DNA of 64,000 nt from Larimichthys crocea (Eukaryota; Chordata; Actinopteri; Sciaenidae). Shown here piece after piece: positions 27,891 to 38,649 of this stretch. A program made the position numbers and the translations under genes. Under the pieces are notes generated by a model. That model had not been told where the DNA came from and did no database searches. It worked only from the letters and a program-made list of their open reading frames with translations. The stretch spans positions 24,575,606-24,639,605 of the forward strand of contig NC_040017.1 in assembly GCF_000972845.2 (NCBI RefSeq), written 5' to 3'. Within the stretch, counting starts at the first letter, position 1. Each line of letters opens with the position of its first letter.

Positions 27891-29444
27891 CACTCAACAA
27901 AAATATTGAACAGTTTTGTTTTTGCTCCCATTTTTCGTGAGATTAACTAAAATATTTTCTATATACACACAAAATAATAATTTCTCTCAAATATTGTTCA
28001 CAAATCTGTCTGAATCTGTGATAGTGAGCATTTCTCTTTTACCGAGATAATCCATCCCACCTCACAGGTGTGGCATATCAAGATGCTGATTAGACAGCAT
28101 GATTAATGCACAGGTGTGCCTTAGGCTGGCCACAATAAAAGACCACTCTGAAACGTTGAGTTTTATCCCTCAGCACAATGCCACAGATGTCGCAAGTTTT
28201 GAGGGAGTGTGCAATTGGCATGCTGACAGCAGGAATGTCCACCAGAGCTGTTGCCTGTGAATTGAATGTTCATTTGCAGTACATCCAACCGGCCTCACAA
28301 CCGCAGACCACGTGTAACCACACCCAGGACCTCCACATCCAGCACGTTCACTTCCAAGATCGTCTGAGACCAGCCACTCGGACAGCTGCTGCAACAATCG
28401 GTTTGCATAACCAAAGAATTTCTCGCAAACTGTCAGAAACCGTTTCAGGGAAGCTCATCTGCATGCTCGTCGTCCTCATCGGGGTCTCGACCTGACTCCA
28501 GTTCGTCGTCGTAACTGACTTGAGTGGGCAAATGCTCACATTCGATGGTGTCTGGCACCTTCTCTTTGTGGATGAATTCTGGTTTCAATGTTCAGTGCAA
28601 ACAGCGTATGTGGTGTCATGTGGGTGAGCGGTTTTCTGATGTCAATGTTGTTGATCGAGTGGCCCGTGGTGGTGGGGTTATAGTATGGGCAGGTGTATGT
28701 TACGGACGACAAACACAGGTGCATTTTATCGATGGCATTGTGAATGCACAGAGATACCGTGACGAGATCCTGAGGCCCATTGTTGTGCCATTCATCCACG
28801 ACCATCACCTCATGTTGCAGCATGATAATGCACGGCCCCATGTTGCAAAACACAATTCCTGGAAGTTAAACATCCCAGTTCTTGCACGACCAGCATACTC
28901 ACTGGGCGTGTCACCCACCGAGCATGTTTGGGATGCTCTGGATCGGCGTATACGACAGCGTGTTCCAGTTCCTGCCAATATCCAGCAACTTTGCACAGCC
29001 ATTGAAGAGGAGTGGACCAACTTTCACAGGCCACAATCAACAACCTGATCTGAACCTGAACTCTATGCGAAGGAGAGGTGTTGCCCTGCGTGAGGCAAAT
29101 GGTGGTCAGACCAGATACTGACTGGTTTTCTGACCCCCCCCCACCACCACACAATAAAACAAACTGCACGTTTCACAGTGGCCTTTTATTGTGGCCAGCC
29201 TAATGTACACCTGCGCATTAATCATGCTGTCTAATCAGCATCTTGATATGCCACACCTGTGAGGTGGATGGATTATCGCGGTAAAAGAGAAGTGCTCACT
29301 ATCACAGATTTAAACAGATTTGTGAACAATATTTGAGAGAAATGGTTATTTTGTGTATATAGAAAATGTTTTAGATCTTTGAGTTCAGCTAATGGAAAAA
29401 TGGGAGCAAAAACCAAAGTGTTGCATTTACATTTTTGTTCAGTG
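27891..29444 (+). mobile_element. Tc1/mariner-family transposon, inactivated, 1554 bp
   Basis: Flanked on both sides by TA (27889-27890 and 29445-29446), the target duplication of this superfamily. The ends CACTCAACAAAAAT and, on the other strand, CACTGAACAAAAAT match. The inverted repeats are unusually long: about 27891-28165 pairs with 29157-29444, including the stretch CAGGTGTGGCATATCAAGAT and its reverse complement. Transposase remnants lie between. The inverted repeats have many small differences, so the copy is not young. Confidence -1.
28178..29119 (+). pseudogene. Tc1 transposase pseudogene
   Basis: The 5' part encodes the helix-turn-helix region of a Tc1 transposase (LTAGMSTRAVACELNV). 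The 3' part encodes the catalytic core with QHDNARPH and SPTEHVWD, which carry the second Asp and the Glu of the DDE triad. The first-Asp segment (VDEFWF) lies in a different frame near 28566, and a stop plus frame changes separate the parts between about 28270 and 28610. The C-terminal end (ALREANGG) is in yet another frame. No intact product can be made. Confidence -1.
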
Positions 29445-29446
29445 TA

Positions 29447-30049
29447 TATCTTAAAACTAGGGCTTGGTCAGCAACTCTCTGTTAACAGTAAACAGTTTTA
29501 ATGCATTATGATGGTGTGAAACATTATGGAGCACATATACAAAACACTGTAGACACTGACATTTTATGAAGTAACAAATATCTAATAGATCACAACAATA
29601 TCACTTTATGCATAACTATGATGCACCTTTACCATCATTACATGCAGATTTATAGATACAAAGACTTTAATTCTCCATTTACAGCTCAGCAACTCTCTGT
29701 CGACAGTTTTAATACATACGTGTTCCTGCCTGTGTTTGATATAGGTATGATGGCGTTTGTTTATGTGAAACATTATGAAGTACATGCAATTGTTTCTCTC
29801 ATCTCCAACAACTCTTAACTCGACTTCCAACATGCCTGCTTTTAATTGCAGATCTCCAAGTCAACTTATTATGAGGTAACACGCCTTAATAATATAATAG
29901 ATCATAACTGTAGCACTTTTTGAGTAACTATGGTGTGTTTTTATTAACATTAAATGCAGATCTGACTCTCCCAGGCTTGATTCTCCATTTACAGCTGTTG
30001 CTGTCTCACATATCATGAAGTGAAACGGCCTAAAACCAACAACTGGATC
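29447..30049. repeat. Degenerate tandem repeat, period about 310 bp
   Basis: Blocks recur in order: CTCCATTTACAGCT at about 29673 and 29983, ATAGATCA near 29586 and 29899, and GTGAAACATTATG near 29516 and 29765. This suggests two to three decayed units of a local duplication or satellite. No coding potential. Confidence -1.
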
Positions 30050-31916
30050 TCATTTTATCAAAGTCATATTGTTTGCGACATTAAATGGGCTTATGGAGAA
30101 TGAAAATGTGACTTGCTGTACATGGAAAATGTTTTCTAAATATATGTCAGTGCTGGAATAATAAATAAAACAGGTATCCTGCAGCGACGCTCACCTGGGA
30201 CACAGTTGAACACACCCTTCTCTCAGGTGTTTAATTAGATGCAAACCGGCATTGTACAAATAACAAAAGGGGGGAACAGTCCTGAGGGGCCTCACTGATT
30301 AAACAGCGTGACAATGACAAAACACCTGAGGCCTGTGGCTTTAACGAAAACAGACTTCTACAGCATGTTTACCTGTTTTATATCCCGAAAATGCGCCTTT
30401 AAATCGATTTATGATCAATAAAAATACAAAACTGTATATAAAACCTACACAGAGATACAGAAACATTTTTTACAGCTTTAACCTGGAGTTAAAAAAATCA
30501 AACAGAATTATAATTTAACATTTAAAGTAAAAACTTACTGAAGATGATCGCACGCCGAGCAAAGGCTGAACAGTCAGGAGTCTCCGCGTCCTACGACGGC
30601 TCCACCAAACCGCATCATTTAACTCTCTGCCACATATTTTCCCTTAATGATATCGGCGAGTGTGAGTGCATGCATAGGTGCAGGTGCATGAGATCACGTG
30701 ATCACTACACACACACACACACACACAGGTACAGGTGCAGCAAACCACGCCCAGCAGGGAGGATGCTGTGCTTTATTCAAACGTTTGACAGGAAACATGT
30801 ACAAACTGTTAAAAGACCGTTTGTCTCTATCATCAGGAGGTTACAGATGATGAGCACAGTGTTCAGATCAGTAAAGCTCCTTTTGTTGTTTTTTTATTAT
30901 TATTATTATTTCAATGTATTGCATCATGTGCAGGCCGCCTTCTTTTTTTTTCCCAGCCTGGTTAGTTATGACAGAAAAAGGAAGAACACAAAACACACAG
31001 GAGAGGTCACTCCTTATTATACAGTGGAAAACAAACGTCTGCTCTACTGTTCTCATCCATACCGAACCATGCAAAAAGTTCATAAAGCTAAAGGGGTGTG
31101 TGTGTCTTTCAACCTTCTTTCGTGGAATAAAAGCACTTTTTTTTTTTTAAATGACAAAAACAAATTAAGCAAATTAATCAGCAACGCTTCTAAAAGCATT
31201 TCTTCTCCATCAGATCTAGCTGTTCACGTCCTGAGAACTTCGCAGTGTAAGGCAGAGGGGGTATTCGCCGGTGAATAACATCAGAAACTCTGCAGCTGAG
31301 ATGAAGTGCCGTTTGATTAGAGGTGCCGTGATTACGACCTACGGGTATATACACTCGAGCACTTGAACGTACCAAAAACCTAGGTGAGTGCTTTTTTCTT
31401 TTCTTTTTTTTTTGGTCAAAGTTTATTCGAAGCACGTTCTGGAAAATAGATTTTGTAGATCAAAGTGTTAGTAAATTGGCATCCTCTCATCTGTTTTTAT
31501 AACAAGAAACATCAAATAAAACCTTCTTATATAAGTGTGCTGGTATGAGTAGCTGGTATTGAAGCCTATTATGAATATTATAACTAATATAGGGCCAATA
31601 CCTGTATGTATCATAACAAATATACAACTAACATACTATGTGCAGTGCACACTCAGGAAAATAGTGTTTAAACCTATAAAAAGGCCATAATCTTTTTTTT
31701 TTTTTTTTGGGCGCTGATTTAAAAAGGCAAGAAACAAAATACTGCAGATGGTGTGAAACAAACACAGTATCTGTGAAGGAATATAAAGGGCTAACTGGTC
31801 AAAAAAAGTCAAGATTGCTGCTAGAATGGAGGTGAGAGGCTCAAGGCAAAAAAAAAAATAAAGAAGGATGCAAGTCGCTTGTTGAGGAGGTTTGAGGACG
31901 AGCGGGGGAAGGGGAG
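30050..31916. other. Spacer and napa 3' UTR
   Basis: The right part (about 31410-31916) is probably the napa 3' UTR on the minus strand. The left part has a (CA)n run near 30704-30727 and no gene I recognise. An open frame at 30544-31278 on the plus strand has no family similarity; the second copy of the region does not preserve it. Confidence -1.
31422..31427 (-). terminator. AATAAA polyadenylation signal of napa
   Basis: Read on the minus strand, about 490 bp after the stop codon, followed by an A-rich tract. Present in both copies of the duplication. Confidence -1.
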
Positions 31917-34894
31917 TCAGCGGAGGTCACTCTCCTCGTCCTGTATGGTTTTCTTGATGCGGAGAAGCATGGTGGTGAGCCACTGGTCCAGCCGTGAAAT
32001 GGTGTCGTATTCTTTCACCTGAGAAACGAGGAGCGACGGTTAGAAATGACACAGAGAAAGGCAGAAAAATAACTTACATTTTGATATATTACTGTGAATA
32101 AATAGCCCAAAACAACATACACTTGAGATAAGTTCTAAGGAAAGCCACTGTATATCAATAAAGACTCTTTATTTTCTTTGCTGTATTTTATTTGGATCTC
32201 AACACTGACAGGTAATCAATCTGTAGTCACACTGTTGAACGCTGAAGTCAGTCCAGGACGTTTAATCTTACTGCTGCAGAACCTTGGCTCTAACTGATAT
32301 TTGTATGAATTTAATACAATTTGTTTTTCATGCATTATTTTAATGAATCAATTTGTTGTGGGAACTAATTTATGTTGTTTTTTAATGCTCTGTTTAAGTG
32401 TTTTAAAGTGAATTTGTATTTCCAATTTTGCATTTTTTGAAGACGTTATTTTGATTAAACGGACAAATTCCCTCTAGATTATATATTTACGTTTATTTCA
32501 GTCATGTATACTTTATATTAAATCAATGTCTTGTCCTGTAACAGTCTTGGCTGTCGGTGATGAGGGCCGTCATCTTGTTTCCTGGAGGGAGCGATACACG
32601 CTGTTACTTGTTGAAATATGTTTGCACTCACCGAGTCAGTATAGGCGTCCACGTTCTGTTCTTCACAGGCATCTAGAAGTTTCTGGGTAGATAACGACAT
32701 TTTTACAATAATCAGAGAGGCTCGTAAACACAACGGGAGTTAAACTTCGACAACAGGCTATAACACACTGTGTGCGCACGGCTGTAAGCATTGCTGCTGT
32801 ATTGGTGCTTTAGTTTTCTGCTGCTGCGGGGTGAAGTATTAAACATTTTCCATGATCTAACTTTCATTTTTGATCACTGTGTAGGTGTTAGCGAGGTCAA
32901 CCGCCTGTCAAACTGAAAGCAACGGTGAGCCGGTGGTAAAGTTCATCTCAGCAGCGTTCAGCCTCAGATTTTAAAAGGCACGTTAACAGCAAAGCTTACC
33001 TTCAACAGTTTGCATTCTCTAGAGTCCGAAAAGGCCGGAAACATTTCTTCGTACTTCTGCACGGCGAGCTGCGTGACAAGAGGACGAACATTAAGGGTGA
33101 ATGAGCGGCTCGTGTAACGCACACACACGAATTCAGTGTAGCGACTTACCTTTGCATTCAGCATGTCTACACAGAAGTGACAGAGCGCTGCCTTGAAGAA
33201 GTGATCCTTGGCGCTGTATTTCAGGAGCGTGCTGTCCATCGCGTGGGTCCCAACCTGAAAAATCACAAAATGATGCGTTTTGTTTTGTTAGCGGAGCCCC
33301 CTGAAGCCAGTGATGATATGTGACATGAGACGAAGGCTGCGGTGAGCTTCATCACACCTGTTCGTATATCTCGATTGCTTTCAGGTACTGCTCCAGCTGG
33401 GCTGCGTAGGTTGCTACTTTCAGAAGGCACTTGTTTGCTGAACTGAAAACAGGAAAACGGAAAGTTTGTCAGTGCGCACGTATCGCCGACTTAACTGTAC
33501 AATCATCGAGCAAAGATGTAGAGTGCAAAGAGTTAGACACAACAAATTTAAAAACAGTCACCTGGTGGATTCTTCACCTTTGTAATAATCTGCTGCCTGT
33601 TCATAATGAGCGATGGCCTGGAACACAGAGAGAGAGAGAGAGAGGACACAATAGGACAATCAGGCGTGAACAGAGCTGCCCCGTGCTCGGCATTAACGGG
33701 AGATTATTTGACAGTTTAAGACGCCGTTAAATTACAAATACAAACGATTAAAACATTAAAGCACAGATATTTCGCCTGACCTTGTCGACGTCCACAAGCT
33801 CCGTCTCGTAAATTTCAGCGATGCTGATGTGATGTTTGGCCGCGATGGTGAAGCGCCCCTGAAACCAAAAAAACATAAAAATCATGTCAGAAAATATCCT
33901 CAGGGGGAAGTTACACACGTTACATAACATGGACATAACTCACCATATCTGTGTATATCTCAATAGCTCGATTTAGGCAGTTTATGGCCTCTGTTGGGGA
34001 AAAACAATAATATTTAGACACATGACATGTTTTTAATGCGATTATTCAGTGAATTAACATCAATAAAATAACAAATCATTCCAAAATTTGTCCACATATC
34101 CATTTGCTGACTGAACAGAAAAGCCGTGACACGACCTTCGATAACACTGTCTTTAAGGCAGGAGCTTGTAAAACGGGCTTTACGAGCGAGCTTCAGCGGT
34201 CGTACACTCGACGGCGGTAATGAGTTTGTAACCGTCACCTTGCGGGTCTGCTTTTTTGAAGGCGTTTCCAGCATCTATGAAGTTAGTCGCAGCATCGTGT
34301 TTGCTCTGCATCTGAAGGTGAAGGCGAGCGGCCTGGGAGAACGCGTTTCCTGCGGCTGAAAGGGGAAAAAAAAAAGGGCGACACGTTAGGAGGACTGACA
34401 TAAAGGAGGATAATGGTAATCATTCGATCTGTAATAATCATTCTTACCACACCAGTTTTTGGCCATTTTGTACATGTTGGCCGCCCTCACGTACATGTCA
34501 CAGGCCTCTTCCAACTTGGAGGAACCCCTGTATGAGAGTACACATGTTTACACACAGACAAATACGAAGTACTATAAGACTTTTGATTTAATATAAAAAA
34601 AAAAAATAATAATAAAAGATATTTGCTGTTCACGCAGCTCAAAGTGTCAGTAAGTTCATAAAGTTACATAATGTTATTCTTAATCTTGTGTAATACAACA
34701 ACAACAAACCGGGTTAGACAATAATATTGTTGCCGACTTGAATAAATGAATGAATAAAACACACTGTTTGAAAATCCTGTGTAATCCTGCGCTGATTCAA
34801 TCCCGACTAAGCAAATAAATGATTCAAGTTATTGTTTTAGTGCTCGGAGTTGTTTTAACACCAGTTTTATTATTATTTATATATTAAAAAAATA

Positions 34895-34943
<49 letters not shown>

Positions 34944-35626
34944 ATGTTACATTAAATTGTCCATATCCTGCTAAATAAAACGTCAGAAAAATAACATTAA
35001 GATAATATAAGAGATATTAAGACTTTAATGATCACACACCGGGGAAAGTCACTTGGTCACAAAGACTAAATTCTTTATAAAGGTTTTAGATTAAATATTG
35101 CATAGTTCACTGTTACTTGTTTTTTTTATTTTACTGTTACTGGTTTTATTTAACGGTTATTCATACATGTGTATATAGTGTTAAAATAGGATATCGTACA
35201 GGTGTATAGTGTTAAAAGTTTTGTTTTCTTACTATCTCACTTACCATTTGGGAGCTGCTGTAACAAAAACTATTTCCCTGCTGGGATTAATAAAGTATTT
35301 CTGATTCTGGTTCTGATTTACTTGTCACAGCAGCTCGTATAAACTAAGAAACAGTAAGAAGTAACTCAGAAATAAGAAAACATCTGAATTATATGGACAC
35401 CTGCATCTTCAAGCTTCAAAACATGTGACACAAACCTACCTACGCTGAGTTTAGACAGACACATGCATGATTATCTCTTGTCTTGTTGTCTTTGAGCTCT
35501 GCTGTGTGTAGTGTCCCCTCTCTCACTGTCTCCTTTAATCTCCTGCAGCTCATAAACCGGTTTCCTCTCAGCTGCTTTTGTAAACAAATGTGATTTCTTA
35601 CAGTAGATGGCGCTACAGCTGCAGCT

Positions 35627-35667
<41 letters not shown>

Positions 35668-36090
35668 CAACAATGTGTTGGAAATGTTACACGGCTCATC
35701 TTTGATTACAACCTGAGACACATTAACGCCACCCTGTCCTTTAGACAGTTGTGTCTCTTGCAGGAGGCGGAGCCGCTGATCAGGTGATCGGCGGTTCGAT
35801 CCCCGGCTCCGCCAGTCCGCATGTAACATTACGCAAACGTTGCATATACGTATATATAACGTTAACCGCGCAGACTTGATGTTAAACACAAAGCAGTCCG
35901 GGGGTTGTAAAGGTGTTTGTGTCCCGTCTTCAGGTCCGTCGGTGGGTTAACCACCTTCCGCTTACTTGGCCTGTAGCTAAACGTGAACTCACCCGAACAG
36001 CGCTCCGAAAAACGACTGCGACGACTTCATCTTCTTCTCGGCCTCGGCCACCAAGGCCGTGGCTTCTTTCTCTTTGCCGCTGTTGTCCAT
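31917..36090 (-). CDS. napa: Alpha-SNAP (NSF attachment protein alpha), 11 exons, 295 aa
   Basis: Cytosolic adaptor that binds assembled SNARE complexes and recruits the ATPase NSF for their disassembly after membrane fusion. Minus-strand exons: 35993-36090, 34448-34527, 34239-34355, 33944-33990, 33781-33858, 33562-33617, 33358-33442, 33150-33254, 33000-33068, 32632-32682, 31917-32018. They total 888 nt, exactly the 295 aa of human NAPA. Recognisable segments: [10 protein letters not shown] at the N-terminus, [38 protein letters not shown] and the C-terminal [17 protein letters not shown] needed for NSF stimulation. The sequence follows NAPA more than NAPB ([11 protein letters not shown]; ends DEESDLR). 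All junctions are canonical. Intron 1 (1.5 kb) holds microsatellites and a retrotransposon tail. Neighbour bicra fits human NAPA-BICRA order. Confidence -1.
34886..34940. repeat. (AT)n microsatellite in napa intron 1
   Basis: AT dinucleotide run; shorter and interrupted in the second copy (about 41535-41590). Confidence -1.
35255..35330 (+). mobile_element. Non-LTR retrotransposon 3' tail in napa intron 1
   Basis: GCTGCTGTAACAAAAACTAT, then CCCTGCTGGGATTAATAAAG and a TCTGATTCTGG-type run: the typical 3' end of a dispersed teleost retroelement. The same tail occurs in the other direction near 17893, 36436 and 43085. Confidence -1.
35629..35664. repeat. (CA)n microsatellite in napa intron 1
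   Basis: About 18 CA units; expanded and interrupted in copy 2 (42249-42310). Confidence -1.
35766..35813 (+). repeat. tRNA-like hairpin with pol III B-box motif
   Basis: The 9-bp arms GGCGGAGCC (35766-35774) and GGCTCCGCC (35805-35813) are exact reverse complements. The loop holds GGTTCGATCCC, a perfect tRNA T-arm/B-box sequence. No D or anticodon arm exists, so this is not a tRNA gene. It resembles the end of a dispersed tRNA-derived repeat of teleosts. Confidence -1.
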
Positions 36091-36530
36091 TTGTTCGTGT
36101 GTTTCTCGAGACAAAGTTGCGAAAGTCAACAACAACAACAGCAGCAACCTGCTAACCGAGCGGAGCTAGCTGGGTTTGCCGTGTCACATCACCAGCCGCA
36201 AAGTAACCAGCACCTCTGTCACGTGACGCGGGACAGCGCTGCGGCGTTCAGGTGCTGCTCGGAAACTACATCTCCTGTGCATTAAAAAAAAACAACAACA
36301 ACAAGCAGAGCATTCAAGATTGTTTAATTAATTATATCCTGCTAAATGCAACAACATCAGAGATATTTGTTGTTCACTCAGCTCAAAGTGTCAGTAAGTT
36401 CATAAAGTTACATTGCTATTCTTAATCTTCTGTAATCAGATTCAGAATCAGAAATACTTTATTAATCCCAGGGGGAAATTATTTTTGTTACAATACTCCA
36501 GTTTAAGTTAAACAAGTAATCATCAATTAC
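36091..36530. other. Region upstream of napa
   Basis: Presumed promoter and 5' UTR of napa on the minus strand, moderately GC-rich up to about 36250. Beyond this lies a repeat block (36355-36485) including the AATACTTTATTAATCCCAGG retrotransposon tail in reverse. Confidence -1.
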
Positions 36531-36827
36531 GAATAAAATATAATCATTTCTACAACCTTGGACCAGGGCACACAGAGACTATTGAAGCCACACATTTGAG
36601 CCCATAGACGACATAAAGTGAAGTAAGTTTTGATGACATGATGGGGTAAATAAATTTGATGTATGGTATTAATGTTTAACTTGCAAATAGCACATGAAAA
36701 TGTATTCATACAGTAGAAAACTAGCTGATAGGTTAGAGGCTAAATAAGCCATAGCTAGCATCATTTCATTGACCATTTATGAGTCAACTTATCATGATGC
36801 TAGCTTACCCCCAATTACTAAATTACC
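36531..36827. other. Unique sequence at the left edge of the gap
   Basis: About 300 bp with no counterpart after the end of copy 2. No gene is seen. It is the end of the left contig. Confidence -1.
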
Positions 36828-36837
36828 NNNNNNNNNN
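36828..36837. other. Assembly gap of 10 N
   Basis: Ten N bases, a placeholder of unknown true size that joins two contigs. Confidence -1.
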
Positions 36838-38649
36838 TCCTTTTACCAAAGCATATTGTTTGGACATTAAATGGGCTTATGGAGATGAAATGTGACCTTG
36901 GCTGTACATGGAAAATGTTTTCTAAATATATGTCAGTGTGGAATAAATAAACAGGTATCCTGCAGCGACGCTCACCCTGGACACAGTTGAACACACCCTC
37001 TCCTCAGGTGTTAATTAGATGCAAACCGGCATTGTACAAATAACAAAAGGGGGGAACAGTCCTGAGGGGCCTCACTGATTAAACAAGCGTGACAATGACA
37101 AAACACCTGAGGCCTGTGGCTTTAACGGAAACAGACTTCTACAGCATGTTTACCTGTTTTATATCCCGAAAATGGCGCCTTTAAATCGATTTATATCAAT
37201 AAAAATACAAAACTGTATATAAAACCTACACAGAGATACAGAACAATTTTTTACAAGCTAACCTGGAGTTAAAAAAAATCAAACAGAATTAAATTAACAT
37301 TTAAAGTAAAAACTTACTGAAGATGATCGCCACCCGAGCAAAGGCTGAACAGTCAGGAGTCTCCGCGTCCTACGAGGCTCCCACCAAACCGCATCTTTAA
37401 CTCTCTGCCACATATTTTGCCTTAATGATATCGGCGAGTGTGAGTGCATGCATAGGTGCAGGTGCATGAGATCACGTGATCACTACACACACACACACAC
37501 AGGTACAGGTGCAGCAAACCACGCCCAGCGGGAGGATGCTGTGCTTTATTCAAACGTTTGACAGGAAACATGTACAAACTGTTAAAAGACCTTTGTCTCT
37601 ATCATCAGGAGGTTACAGATGATGAGCACACGTGTTCGTCAGTAAAGCTCCTTTTGTTGTTTTTTTTTATTATATTATTTCAATGTATTGCTCATGTGCA
37701 GGCCGCCTTCTTTTTTTTCCCAGCCTGGTTAGTTATGACAGAAAAAGGAAGAAACACAAAACACACAGGAGAGGTCATCCTATTATACAGTGGAAAACAA
37801 ACGTCTTCTCTACTGTTCTCATCCATACCAACCATGCCAACGTTCAAAGCTAAACGGGGGGTGGTGTGGTCTTTCAACCTCTTTCGTGGAATAAAAGCAC
37901 TTTTTTTTAAATGACAAAACAAATTAAGCAATTAATCAGCAACGCTTCTAAAGCATTTCCTCTCCATCAGATCTAGCTGTTCACGTCCTGAGAACTTCGC
38001 AGTGTAGGCAGAGGGGTATTCGCCGGTGAATAACATCAGAAACTCTGCCGCTGGATGAAGTGCCGTTTGATTAGAGGTGCCGTGATTACGACTACGGGTA
38101 TATACACTCGAGCACTTGAACGTACCAAAAACCTAGGTGAGTGCTTTTTTCTTTCTTTTTTTTTGGTCAAAGTTTATTCGAAGCACGTTCTGGAAAATAG
38201 TTTGTAGATCAAAGTGTTAGTAAATTGGCATCCTCTCATCCGTTTTTAATAACAAGAAACATCAAATAAACCTTCTTATATAAGTGTGCTGGTATGAGTA
38301 GCTGGTATTAAGCCTATTATGAATATTATAACAATATAGGGCCAATACCTGTATGTATCACTAACAAATATACAACTAACATACTTGTGGCCAGTGCACA
38401 CTCGGAAAATAGTGTTTAAACCTTAAAAAGGCCATAATCTTTTTTTTTTTTTTTTGGGCGCTGATTAAAAAGGCAAGAAACAAATACTGCAGATGGTGTG
38501 AAACAAAACAGTATCTGTGAGGAATATAAAGGCTAACTGGTCAAAAAAGTCAAGATTGCTGCTAGAAATGGAGGCGAGAGGCTCAAGGCAAAAAAAAAGA
38601 AGAGGTGCAAGTCGCTTGTTGGAGGTTTGAGGCGAGCGGGGGAAGGGAG

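Larger units (their letters stand above)
30050..36530. repeat. Large direct duplication, copy 1 (contains intact napa)
   Basis: This 6.5 kb segment aligns from end to end with 36838-43183 on the other side of the N gap. It includes 1.9 kb downstream of napa, the whole gene and about 440 bp upstream. Copy 1 preserves an uninterrupted napa reading frame and is therefore the more accurate version. Confidence -1.

Noticed and set aside
30544..31278. 244-codon plus-strand open frame left of napa
   Set aside because: Low-complexity content from CA and T runs, no similarity, and not maintained as one frame in the second copy.
35766..35813. Functional tRNA gene
   Set aside because: Only acceptor and T-arm-like parts are present; no anticodon or D arm.
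35440..35889. Open frame with Cys-Val repeats, minus strand, napa intron 1
   Set aside because: It comes from a (CA)n microsatellite inside an intron.
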